From: WJJR01 sp964440935
Lineage (GTDB): Bacteria; Zixibacteria; MSB-5A5; WJJR01
Assembly: GCA_964440935.1 (NCBI GenBank)
Contig: CAYTTY010000024.1
Span: 1-55,016 of the forward strand
Direction of reading: 5' to 3'
Length of the DNA: 55,016 nt
Shown: one piece after another, positions 34,452 to 42,400 of the stretch
Layout: every line of letters begins with the position of its first letter
Position numbering within the stretch: the first letter of the stretch is position 1
The notes under the pieces: generated by a model
Seen by the model: only the letters and a program-made list of their open reading frames with translations
Told to the model about the DNA's origin: nothing
Database searches by the model: none
Translations under genes and position numbers: made by a program

Positions 34452-35132
34452 ATGCTGGACGTTCTTCTCATCATCGCCGCTGTTGTTGTCTTTCTGGGCA
34501 TCGTGATGCTTGTGTGGCCGTTACGGATTCGGTTTCAGATGTGGCCAGGACGGGCACAACTCGATGTCCGATATGTTTTAATCCACATTCACTTGAATTT
34601 TCGTACCGGTGACTCTGCGGTCCGTTTTGCCGGACTCACGGTCGCCTCCGGGACATCTGACGAGAAGAAGCCAGAAGAGGAAAAGCCGAAAGACGTGAAG
34701 AAGAAAGGTCCATCGATTCGTGAGAGACTGATGAAGGTCGGGCCCTCTGAACGGGGAAAGGGGCGTATACTCTGGGAGCACCGTCCATTGCTCCGACGGG
34801 TTCTGATCCAGATGGCAAGGCTGGTCGGCCGTCTGATCCGTTCGTGGAGGCTGGATCATGCGAAACTGGCCTTCGTAATGGGGCTGGACAATCCGGCCAG
34901 TACGGGGGTTGCCGCCGGGTGTATCTACGCCGCGCTGCCGTCATTACAGATGAGTCTGCCGCGCTGGCAGATCGCTTTTGTGCCTGAGTTCACCCGCGCC
35001 CATGTCGCGGTCGATGCTGATATCGCATTGCGGTTGATACCGTTAGAACCATTATATCAGATTTTGCGCACGCTGGGAACGCTTCCTTGGCGTGGGTTGT
35101 GGAAGTTAAAGACTGCTCTTGGGCAGTCATAA
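34452..35132 (+). CDS. DUF2953 family membrane protein
   Basis: 226 residues. One N-terminal membrane segment (LLIIAAVVVFLGIVMLVWPL), a basic Lys/Glu-rich linker (KKPEEEKPKDVKKKG, about 72-90) and a C-terminal domain with HAKLAFVMGLDNPASTGVAAG. DUF2953 proteins are often encoded next to GerW/YtfJ proteins, as here, and are known mainly from spore-formers though found more widely. Function is unknown. No strong ribosome site was seen at the ATG, so the start is less certain. Confidence 0.85.
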   Translation: MLDVLLIIAAVVVFLGIVMLVWPLRIRFQMWPGRAQLDVRYVLIHIHLNFRTGDSAVRFAGLTVASGTSDEKKPEEEKPKDVKKKGPSIRERLMKVGPSERGKGRILWEHRPLLRRVLIQMARLVGRLIRSWRLDHAKLAFVMGLDNPASTGVAAGCIYAALPSLQMSLPRWQIAFVPEFTRAHVAVDADIALRLIPLEPLYQILRTLGTLPWRGLWKLKTALGQS

Positions 35133-35143
35133 CAGGAGGTCCC

Positions 35144-35533
35144 ATGTCCAACAATGTAATGGAGTTGCTGCAGGGTATCATTGGCGAGTTGAAGGTGGTG
35201 GCCAAATCCGAAACGGTTGTTGGTAATCCGGTGACGGCCGGGGATCGTACGGTGATTCCCGTGACACGTGTTTCGGTCGGTTTCGGCGCCGGCGGTGGTG
35301 AAGACGGCAAGCCGGATCAGGGTCCGCGTTTCGGCGGCGGCGGCGGCGGCGGCGCTGTGATTGATCCGGTTGCTTTCCTTGTTGTCGAGCAAGACAAGGT
35401 GTCGTTGCTCCTGACGAAGAGGCACTCCACCATCGATAAGATCGTCGACGTCACGCCAGAAGTCGTAAACGCAATCAAAAAGCTGGTGAGCAAGGCAAAG
35501 AGCGACGACGACAAAGGCAAAGACAAGGATTGA
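35144..35533 (+). CDS. GerW (YtfJ)-family protein
   Basis: 129 residues. The family core is plain: VVGNPVTAGDRTVIPVTRVS, a glycine-rich loop (GPRFGGGGGGGAV), then DPVAFLVVEQDKVSLL. Perfect AGGAGG at 35134-35139 fixes ATG 35144 and argues against a longer frame from 35087. In Bacillus the relative YtfJ/GerW is needed for efficient spore germination, but the family occurs in many non-sporulating phyla. With DUF2953 it forms a conserved two-gene unit of unknown role at the cell surface. Confidence 0.88.
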   Translation: MSNNVMELLQGIIGELKVVAKSETVVGNPVTAGDRTVIPVTRVSVGFGAGGGEDGKPDQGPRFGGGGGGGAVIDPVAFLVVEQDKVSLLLTKRHSTIDKIVDVTPEVVNAIKKLVSKAKSDDDKGKDKD

Positions 35534-35576
35534 TTTCCCGGTTGTGCTGCTCCGCAGCGGCCGTAGAAAGGTGCAC

Positions 35577-36725
35577 ATGCGCTATATTCGTTCACACCGT
35601 TTGAGACGACCGTTCGGTCTGTTCGTTGTGATTCTGCTGGCTCCATTGCTTATGCATCAGGCAGACACGCGGCAATTCAAGGAGGCGGAGTACGTCGAGT
35701 TGAATCCCCGTTGGGAGTATGCCGGTATCGTCATGGAAACGCCGTTGGATTCACCGGTCGGTGCCGTGGCGTGCCCGGGAGAGGACATCGAGGGGAATCT
35801 GTTGGTTGCCGTTGACTCGACGGGTACGGTGACAGAACTGCATTACGTCGAGGACGCGTGGGAGACGGCGCGGACGTTTGCCATCGGACATGCCGTGAGT
35901 TGTATGTGTGCGGGAGCCCCGCAGCATGATCGGAAGTGGCGCGTGTATGTCGGGTCATCCGATGGACAGATCACCGAAGTGACCCGGACTTCCTTGGGGT
36001 GGACAACGAACCCAGTGGTCACACTGGACGATCCGGTGGTGGCGCTGCATGCCACGCATCCGGGCGTGAAGGGCGTTTCGCAGTTGTTTGCAATCGACAA
36101 CGCCGGACACGCGACCAACCTGTGGATGGGCATGAACCAGGAATGGCAGGCACGGCCGATTCCGGATATCGACGGTGGGATCACTGATCTTGTTTACAGT
36201 GTGGAGCGCACCGGCCTTCGGATCATCGTCGCGGGACCAAGCGGATCGTTGTATCAATATGCGCAGGATACGATGGGTTTCTGGTCGGGTGATGAGTGGG
36301 CATCGATGGCGGGCGGCGTGCTCGATATGGCGGCCTCGGCCGATCCGACCATGAAGGACATGGCCGTGTACTATTCGGGTGACGATGGTCACTTCCGGTA
36401 TTTATTCTACGATCACACGTCCGATGAAGCATCGCGCGTGCCGGTGGCCGGTGGTGTTAATCATCTGATCGGCAAGCAATCAGAGTTGCGGTACAACGAG
36501 TTTATGGGGCTCAGTCGCGACGAGTACTGCCAATTCGAATTCGATTTCACGACTCGTCAGTGGCAGCGGATTCCATTGCATCGGGTGGGCCAGGATGTCG
36601 TTGGGGTCAACTTTGGCCGGGCCCGTCCGGGGCATCGCCGTCAATTCTATGTCACGACCGCCGACGGACTGGTTCATGAATTTGTGCGTCAGAAGATGCC
36701 GGAAGAGGCGGTCAGTGGCGAGTGA
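35577..36725 (+). CDS. Secreted propeller-like protein, unknown function
   Basis: 382 residues from ATG 35577 (AAAGGTG upstream). Signal peptide: FGLFVVILLAPLLMHQADT. The rest is made of about six or seven repeated four-strand units, each with a V-AVDSTG-, VYVGSSDGQI- or IVAGPSGSL-like turn, as in a beta-propeller or tachylectin-type fold. It has no catalytic motif. It follows gerW by 43 bp on the same strand and may be co-transcribed. Confidence 0.7.
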   Translation: MRYIRSHRLRRPFGLFVVILLAPLLMHQADTRQFKEAEYVELNPRWEYAGIVMETPLDSPVGAVACPGEDIEGNLLVAVDSTGTVTELHYVEDAWETARTFAIGHAVSCMCAGAPQHDRKWRVYVGSSDGQITEVTRTSLGWTTNPVVTLDDPVVALHATHPGVKGVSQLFAIDNAGHATNLWMGMNQEWQARPIPDIDGGITDLVYSVERTGLRIIVAGPSGSLYQYAQDTMGFWSGDEWASMAGGVLDMAASADPTMKDMAVYYSGDDGHFRYLFYDHTSDEASRVPVAGGVNHLIGKQSELRYNEFMGLSRDEYCQFEFDFTTRQWQRIPLHRVGQDVVGVNFGRARPGHRRQFYVTTADGLVHEFVRQKMPEEAVSGE

Positions 36726-36903
36726 GCGCCCGCGAGGTGGTGGCCGAACTGGCGGACGGGATCGGCGTCACTGGCACATCCATTGTTCACTCTCCAGTAT
36801 CACATTCTTGGTCGGGCGGCGGGCACCGGACAGCGTTATTCACCTACTAAGGTAGCTGTCACGACGTCATCGGCTTGAGCGGCTAAGATCGCGGGACGGG
36901 CGC

Positions 36904-38850
36904 ATGCCGACCGACACAGTCGAAACACTTGAAGCAGAATTGAAGACGCTCGCCGAGCGGGGTGAGGAGTCGCCACGGCGCGTTCACTGTCTGCTCGACT
37001 TAGGCGACGCGGTGGTGATCGACCATCCTCGCCGTGGCGCCGAGCTGATGCGTGAGGCGCTCGAGATGGCGCGGCGCACCGGGTATCAGCCGGGCATTGC
37101 GATGAGCCTCGCGTATCTCGGCTGGGCGGAGTACAGCCGGTCCGATCTCGATAATGCGTTGATGCACCTCCAGGAGGCGCGCGCCCTGTTGCAGGACAGC
37201 GACGACCGTCACGGCTATGCGCGCACGCTGATGGGATTGGCCGGTGTGCATCGCAGTCTCGGCAACGTGGAACACGCGTACGCCGCGTCGCTGGAAGCGC
37301 TGAAAATCTTTCGTGACGAGGGCGATCTGACCAAGGAAGCATGGACGCTCTATGGACTCGCGGGCGGCCATACCGATGCCGGCGATCTGGATCGTGCGCT
37401 CGATGATTTCAACGCGTGTCTGCGGCTATTTGGTGAAGCGGAACGCCGGCAGCCGGTGCGCGATGCGATTCTGGGCCGTGCGCGTGCGCTCAATGGCATC
37501 GGCGGCGTGTATCAGATGCGCGGCGAATACGATCAGGCGCTACAGTACCATCACGACAGTCTGGTGATCTTCCGCAACGAGGACGCGGTGTTGGGAGAGG
37601 CGCGTGCGCTCGACGATATCGGTGCGATCTATCAACGTCAGGAACGCTACGCCGAAGCGCTCGCGTGTCACACTGAGAGTCTGCGTTTGCGCGAACGGGT
37701 CGGCAACCGTCAGGCGCAATCCACCAGTCTGATCAATTTGGGCACGCTTTACACGCGCATGGGGCAGCTCGATGACGCGATCGAGGTGCTGCGGCGTGCA
37801 TTGGCCATTGCGCAGGACGTGAAGTCGCGTCCGAGAGAATTCCAGGCGCACGAGGCATTGTCGCGCGCTTACCAGGAGAAGGGAGAGCTGGCCAAAGCGC
37901 TGGATCATCATGAGATGTTCCACCGGGTGCGAGACGCGGTGATTGGCGATCACACCAAGGCGCGCGTACGGAATCTCCAGATTGCCTACGCGATCGAATC
38001 GGCCGAACAGCAGGCGGAAATCGAACGTCTGCGCAATGTGGAACTGAAAGAGACCAACGAACGGCTGGAACAACTGCTCAACGAGTTACAGGAAGCGCAG
38101 GTTCAACTCATCCATACCGAGAAGATGGCGAGCTTGGGGCAATTGGTGTCGACGCTCGTTCACGAGTTTAACACCCCGTTGGGAACGATTGAGAGTGCGC
38201 TGGATATCTATTCACGCACGGTTACCACTATCGAATCGTTGGTTGACTCATCGTCGTCACTTGAGGAACTGCGTGGTGGTGCACGATATCGTCGCACCAT
38301 CAATGCGATGCGGGAGAACCGTGAGGTGGCCCGGGCGGCGATTGGACGCATGACCAAATTGGTGCGCAGCCTGAAGAGTTTTGTGCGGTTGGATGAGGCC
38401 ACGACCCAGTTTGTTGACATTCGCCAGGGGCTCGATGACACGCTGACGCTCTTGCAGCCGGAGTTCAGTGACCGCATCCGTCTGACGACCGAATACGACG
38501 CCTGCCCGCCGGTGACCGGCAATCCGGGCGAACTGAATCAAGTGTTCATGAATCTGATCGCGAATGCGGTGCAGGCCATTGATGGAACAGGATCGATTAC
38601 AGTGCGCGCATTCACTACTGATGGTCACGTGCATGTGGAGATTTCCGATTCGGGTGTGGGTATTCCCGCTGAACAAGTTCGTCAGTTGTTCGATCCCAGT
38701 TTTTCCAGGCGCGGATCGCGGATCAAGGCGGGGCTGGGGTTGTTTACGTCATATAACATCGTGCAGAAGCATGGCGGCGAGATTCGTGTCGACAGTGAAG
38801 TCGGCAAGGGGAGCCGGTTTACCGTGGTGTTGCCGGTGCGGCAGGGCTGA
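36904..38850 (+). CDS. TPR-containing cytoplasmic sensor histidine kinase
   Basis: 648 residues. About nine TPR units fill residues 1-370 (for example ALNGIGGVYQMRGEYDQALQ), then a coiled coil (EIERLRNVELKETNERLEQL), a DHp domain with phospho-acceptor His420 in LVSTLVHEFNTPLGTIE, and an HATPase_c domain: N box NQVFMNLIANAVQAI, G1 DSGVGIP and G2 GLGLFTSYNIV. The HEFN variant differs from the common HE-L-NPL box. No membrane segment is seen, so it senses an internal signal or partner through the TPRs. No response regulator is encoded next to it. Confidence 0.92.
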   Translation: MPTDTVETLEAELKTLAERGEESPRRVHCLLDLGDAVVIDHPRRGAELMREALEMARRTGYQPGIAMSLAYLGWAEYSRSDLDNALMHLQEARALLQDSDDRHGYARTLMGLAGVHRSLGNVEHAYAASLEALKIFRDEGDLTKEAWTLYGLAGGHTDAGDLDRALDDFNACLRLFGEAERRQPVRDAILGRARALNGIGGVYQMRGEYDQALQYHHDSLVIFRNEDAVLGEARALDDIGAIYQRQERYAEALACHTESLRLRERVGNRQAQSTSLINLGTLYTRMGQLDDAIEVLRRALAIAQDVKSRPREFQAHEALSRAYQEKGELAKALDHHEMFHRVRDAVIGDHTKARVRNLQIAYAIESAEQQAEIERLRNVELKETNERLEQLLNELQEAQVQLIHTEKMASLGQLVSTLVHEFNTPLGTIESALDIYSRTVTTIESLVDSSSSLEELRGGARYRRTINAMRENREVARAAIGRMTKLVRSLKSFVRLDEATTQFVDIRQGLDDTLTLLQPEFSDRIRLTTEYDACPPVTGNPGELNQVFMNLIANAVQAIDGTGSITVRAFTTDGHVHVEISDSGVGIPAEQVRQLFDPSFSRRGSRIKAGLGLFTSYNIVQKHGGEIRVDSEVGKGSRFTVVLPVRQG

Positions 38851-38953
38851 TTCCTTTTGCAACGAGATTGAAAACCGTCAAAAACGGTTTGGTGTGTTGG
38901 TGCTTCTGTATCCCCCGACTGATGGTTCGGCTGCCCTCACCACAAGAGTCGGG

Positions 38954-38987
38954 TGTTACAGCAATTGTCAGAAGAACTGTCCGATTC
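38954..38987 (-). repeat. Copy 3 of the 34-nt dispersed motif (inverted)
   Basis: On the minus strand it reads GAATCGGACAGTTCTTCTGA and ends TTGCTGTAACA. It lies 99 bp from copy 4 in the opposite orientation. Confidence 0.5.
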
Positions 38988-39086
38988 CAGCGTACCGTCA
39001 TGCGCCCTGGCGTGACGGCTATCTCCCGTACCGACAAGGCGTCACCCGATGACAGGTGACACCACAAACGACCAACTTATTGGCTT

Positions 39087-39120
39087 CAAACGGACAATAC
39101 GTCTGACAATCGTTGTAGAC
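39087..39120 (+). repeat. Copy 4 of the 34-nt dispersed motif
   Basis: CAAACGGACAATACGTCTGA followed by CAATCGTTGTAGAC. It ends 83 bp before the lysozyme gene start, like copy 1 before the TetR gene. Confidence 0.5.
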
Positions 39121-39203
39121 GGCCTGAAGTTGGCTGCTGCGGACTGTCATGTCATTGACAATATGCCGATTAGGACCCATGGATGATAGAAGGGGGGACG
39201 TTC

Positions 39204-39956
39204 ATGTCACGGATGCACTTGGGCCTCATCATGGTGTGTTGTTCGCTCCTGTTGTTTGCTGCAGCCTGTTCAAGCGATTCAGATAATGCCAACACGATGG
39301 GAGACGCGACAGATTCGGCGCTCGTAGACGTGCTGTCGGATTCGACCATCCACCATGGGATCGACGTGTCGTATCACAGCGGTCGTGTCGATTGGGCCGC
39401 GGTGGCGCAGCAGAGATTCAAGCTGGCCTTTGTGAAGGCGACAGAAGGCGATGATCTAAAGGATCCGTCGTTTGCGCAGCATTGGCAGGAACTCAAAGCG
39501 CACGGTATCGTTCGGGGCGCCTACCACTTTTATGTCACCGAAGACAATCCCGATACACAGGCACAGCTCTTCACGAGTGTGGTCACACTCGAACAGGGTG
39601 ACTTGGCGCCGGTGGTCGATATCGAATTGATCGGGCACAATACGCAGCCCGGTTTGGTTGAACGGTTCCGCCGATTTCTGACTCTGATCGAAGAGCACTA
39701 CGGCATCAAACCGATCATCTACACGTCGCCGAACTTTTGGAACCGACACATGTCGGATGAATTTGGAGAGTATCCGCTTTGGGTCGCCGAGTATGGCGTT
39801 GATGCACCGACAATCCCCAAGGGCTGGGAGACGTGGCACCTCTGGCAATGGCAGGGCGATACGACTGTCACCGGCGTGGAAAAGGGCGCTGATGTGTCGC
39901 GGCTGAATCCGAAGCTGCCGCATCTGAATGATCTGGTTGTAATGTGTTGTCCGTAG
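39204..39956 (+). CDS. GH25 lysozyme (muramidase) lipoprotein
   Basis: 250 residues from ATG 39204 (GGGGGG upstream). The signal peptide has a lipobox (LLLFAAACSSDS). The GH25 catalytic domain begins HHGIDVSYHSGRVDW and contains the acidic pair DLAPVVDIELIG, then GIKPIIYTSPNFW and WHLWQW. It hydrolyses beta-1,4 links of peptidoglycan after N-acetylmuramic acid. As a lipoprotein it is likely a self wall-remodelling enzyme or a weapon against neighbours; no immunity gene is visible. Confidence 0.93.
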   Translation: MSRMHLGLIMVCCSLLLFAAACSSDSDNANTMGDATDSALVDVLSDSTIHHGIDVSYHSGRVDWAAVAQQRFKLAFVKATEGDDLKDPSFAQHWQELKAHGIVRGAYHFYVTEDNPDTQAQLFTSVVTLEQGDLAPVVDIELIGHNTQPGLVERFRRFLTLIEEHYGIKPIIYTSPNFWNRHMSDEFGEYPLWVAEYGVDAPTIPKGWETWHLWQWQGDTTVTGVEKGADVSRLNPKLPHLNDLVVMCCP

Positions 39957-40388
39957 AGTGATGAGAACCGTTGAAACGGTTTGGCATTTTGGTGTTTCTG
40001 CATCACCCGGTTTCAGGGCGTGTTGAAAAACGTGTGTATCGCAGACGACATGCATTTGCAGGGGCGTATGGCATACGCCCCGTTCGCGTAAACCGTTGCG
40101 GGCGCAGGCGTACTCAGTACGACTCTACAGATGATCGTCTGGTCGATGTGCGTTAGGATTGCGACTTAGCCCGTAGTTCAGGAGCACGGCGCGTCACAGC
40201 GAGAAGCGAGTGAAATGACCCTTTGGCAGCGCAGGGCTCCTGACAACCCAGGTGTGAGAGGTCGTATTGTACGTGGAAATGTCAGGAGCCCGGCGCAGTA
40301 ACAGGCTGGCCATTGCGAGCGGCTGTGACGCGCCGTGCTCCTGAACTACGGGCTTATTTGTATTTAAGTGTATACATACCCTGGCTTG
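39957..40388. other. Intergenic repeat region with nested palindrome
   Basis: Between convergent genes; no gene. A TGAA-loop hairpin AACCGT-TGAA-ACGGTT (39966-39981) follows the lysozyme stop by 10 bp. The GGGGCGTAT palindrome occurs at 40061-40081. A 187-bp nested inverted repeat occupies 40168-40354. Confidence 0.7.
40168..40354. repeat. Nested inverted-repeat element, copy B (33-bp perfect ends)
   Basis: Outer arms 40168-40200 and 40322-40354 are exact complements over 33 bases. Inner arms 40229-40245 and 40280-40296 are complementary over 17 with one mismatch. The core CAGGAGC and GCTCCTG blocks match copy A at 13248-13406. TTA is present at both borders, compatible with a short target duplication. 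No coding frame. Confidence 0.8.
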
Positions 40389-41906
40389 TCAGAACCCGTA
40401 CAGCTCCCCGAACTTCTTGTTCATGTATGCCATCAGCGCTTCGGAGCCGAGGGGTTTGCCGGTGACACGTTCGACGAGATCGTTGGCGAGGTAGCGGCGG
40501 CCGTGTTGGTGGATGTTGTCGACCAGCCACTGTTTCAATTGTCCGAACTCGCCACTTTCGAACTGTTTATGCAGTCCGCCCAGATCCTGATCGGCTTTGG
40601 CGAAGAACTGCGCGGCGTACAGGTTGCCGAGCGCGTAGGTCGGGAAGTAGCCGATCAGGCCGGCGCTCCAGTGGATATCCTGCATGCAACCCTGCGCATC
40701 ATCGGGCGGGGTGAGACCGAAATACGATTCGAACTTCTCGTTCCACGTCGACGGGATGTCGTCGACTTTGAGATCGCCTGAGAAGAACGCGCGTTCCATC
40801 TCGAAACGCAGCAGGATGTGCAAGTTGTATGTTGCCTCATCGGCTTCAACGCGGATGAACGACGGACGCACGTCGTTGATGGCGAAATAGAAGTCCTCCA
40901 GCGACGTGTTGCCGAGCGCTTCGGGGAATTCCTTCTGCGCCGTGGGGTAGAAGTGTTTCCAGAATGCCTTTGAGCGTCCAACAAAGTTCTCCCACATGCG
41001 CGATTGCGATTCGTGAATTCCGAGGGAAACCGCATCGGCCAATGGTGTGCCGAAGTGTTTGTGATCGAGGTTCTGTTCGTAAATGCCGTGGCCGGACTCG
41101 TGGAGTGTGCCGAAGAACGCGCCGTTGAAGTGATGTTCGTTGTAACGGGTGGTGATGCGCACATCGCCGGGGCCGATGTCGGTGCAGAACGGATGGGTCG
41201 TGACGTCCAGACGTCCCTGTTCGAAATCAAAACCAATGGCCCGGGCTGCCATTTCGCCGAACTTGCGTTGGGTGTCGACCGGATAGGTGCGTGTGATGAT
41301 TGAAACATCCGGTTCTTTGCCCGACGCTTTCACCTTTTCGAGCAGTTCAACCAGTTCCTTGCGGTGTTTGGTAAAAATGGCATCGATCGATTCGACCGTG
41401 GCGCCCGGTTCGTAATCATCGAGCATCGCGTTGTAGGCATCACCTTCGTAGCCGACCGCCTCGGCTTCCTTCTTTTTAAGATCGATGACTTTTTCGAGCC
41501 ACGGTTTGAATTTGCTGAAATCCTTTTCGGCACGCGCCTCGGCCCAGACACCCTGCGACTTGGTGGTCACACGGGCGATTTCCTCTACCAGGTCCTGCGG
41601 CATCTTGACCGCTTTGTCGTACTCACGCCCGATTTCGCGGACAATCACACCGGCGTCGCTGTTGCCGCCGTTGACGAGATCGCTCGTCTTGACGGTGTTG
41701 ATCAGGTCGCCGATTTCGGGATCGACAAAACGGGAATGCGACAGCCCGGCCATAAACGCCAGTTGGTCGGCGCGGTGGTCGGCGCCTTTGCGCGGCATGT
41801 AGGTGCGTTCATCCCACCCCAGGAGGGAGGCGCAGGAGTTAATCACTGCCACTTCGCGGGTTTTCTTGATGAGTTTGTCGAGGGCCTCTTGTGGGTTTTG
41901 TGCCAT
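40389..41906 (-). CDS. M32-family metallocarboxypeptidase (Taq type)
   Basis: 505 residues from ATG 41906 (CAGGAG 9 nt upstream; a longer frame from 41966 lacks support). A zinc-binding HESGHGIYEQ sits in the middle, with the third ligand expected in the helix after SLGIHESQSRMWENFVGR. ITTRYNEHHFNGAFFGTLHE and DVRPSFIRVEADEATY are family blocks. Removes C-terminal residues from peptides; cytoplasmic, homodimeric, about 500 residues as expected. Stands alone. Confidence 0.94.
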   Translation of the reverse strand: MAQNPQEALDKLIKKTREVAVINSCASLLGWDERTYMPRKGADHRADQLAFMAGLSHSRFVDPEIGDLINTVKTSDLVNGGNSDAGVIVREIGREYDKAVKMPQDLVEEIARVTTKSQGVWAEARAEKDFSKFKPWLEKVIDLKKKEAEAVGYEGDAYNAMLDDYEPGATVESIDAIFTKHRKELVELLEKVKASGKEPDVSIITRTYPVDTQRKFGEMAARAIGFDFEQGRLDVTTHPFCTDIGPGDVRITTRYNEHHFNGAFFGTLHESGHGIYEQNLDHKHFGTPLADAVSLGIHESQSRMWENFVGRSKAFWKHFYPTAQKEFPEALGNTSLEDFYFAINDVRPSFIRVEADEATYNLHILLRFEMERAFFSGDLKVDDIPSTWNEKFESYFGLTPPDDAQGCMQDIHWSAGLIGYFPTYALGNLYAAQFFAKADQDLGGLHKQFESGEFGQLKQWLVDNIHQHGRRYLANDLVERVTGKPLGSEALMAYMNKKFGELYGF

Positions 41907-42400
41907 GACGGTGTACTCCTGATGGATGGGTTTGACCGCCCTCACTTCTTGTTGCGCGTGATCCACGCTCGGGACGCGTTTGAGGGCAGTCGGCTAATAT
42001 ATGTTGGCGGGGGATTGGGTTCAATACGGGTCAGGTGGAAAAGTGATCGTGTGAACGGGCCAAAGAGGACACTGTTGGGAGGAGTGTCAGGGGTACATGA
42101 TGGGGCGTCACCCGAGGGCGGGTGACGCCACCGATGACCATTGTGGATAGAGACTTATGAAAATGACTTTCCGGGATACGACACGAGGACTCCCTGTGGT
42201 CGTGGCCTGGGTGCCGACTGGGGAGACGGTTCATTCGCGCACGGTGCCGAGCCTATCGGGGGCACCGATGCCGATGATGATATCACCCGCATCCGGTGTC
42301 TTGACGGCATCGGGATTGACGCGCAATTGGCCACCGGCCACGGTGGCCGGCAGGATGAGAACAGCGCGTATGCGATGGACGGTGCGAGTTGCCCTTGTTG
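41907..42400. other. Intergenic region
   Basis: Between the M32 gene and the trkH 3' end, both on the minus strand. No gene supported. It contains the hairpin GGCGTCACCC ... GGGTGACGCC (42104-42129), matching 39038-39063. An open frame near 42157-42507 has no start signal or recognisable product. Confidence 0.6.

Larger units (their letters stand above)
38851..39203. other. Intergenic repeat region
   Basis: No gene. It holds a hairpin with arms AAACCGT/ACGGTTT (38872-38890) just after the kinase stop, an inverted motif copy (38954-38987), a GGCGTCACCCGA hairpin (39038-39063) and a direct motif copy (39087-39120). The pair at 38954 and 39087 points outward in opposite directions, like the ends of a small element of about 165 bp. 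Confidence 0.65.

Noticed and set aside
34452..35533. Evidence that the organism forms spores
   Set aside because: Only DUF2953 and GerW homologues are present, and both occur in many non-spore-formers.
40169..40200. tRNA-like beginning GCCCGTAGTTCAGGAGC
   Set aside because: The same sequence is present inverted at 40322-40354 as a perfect repeat, and no anticodon arm, T arm or CCA end follows. It is part of the palindromic element.
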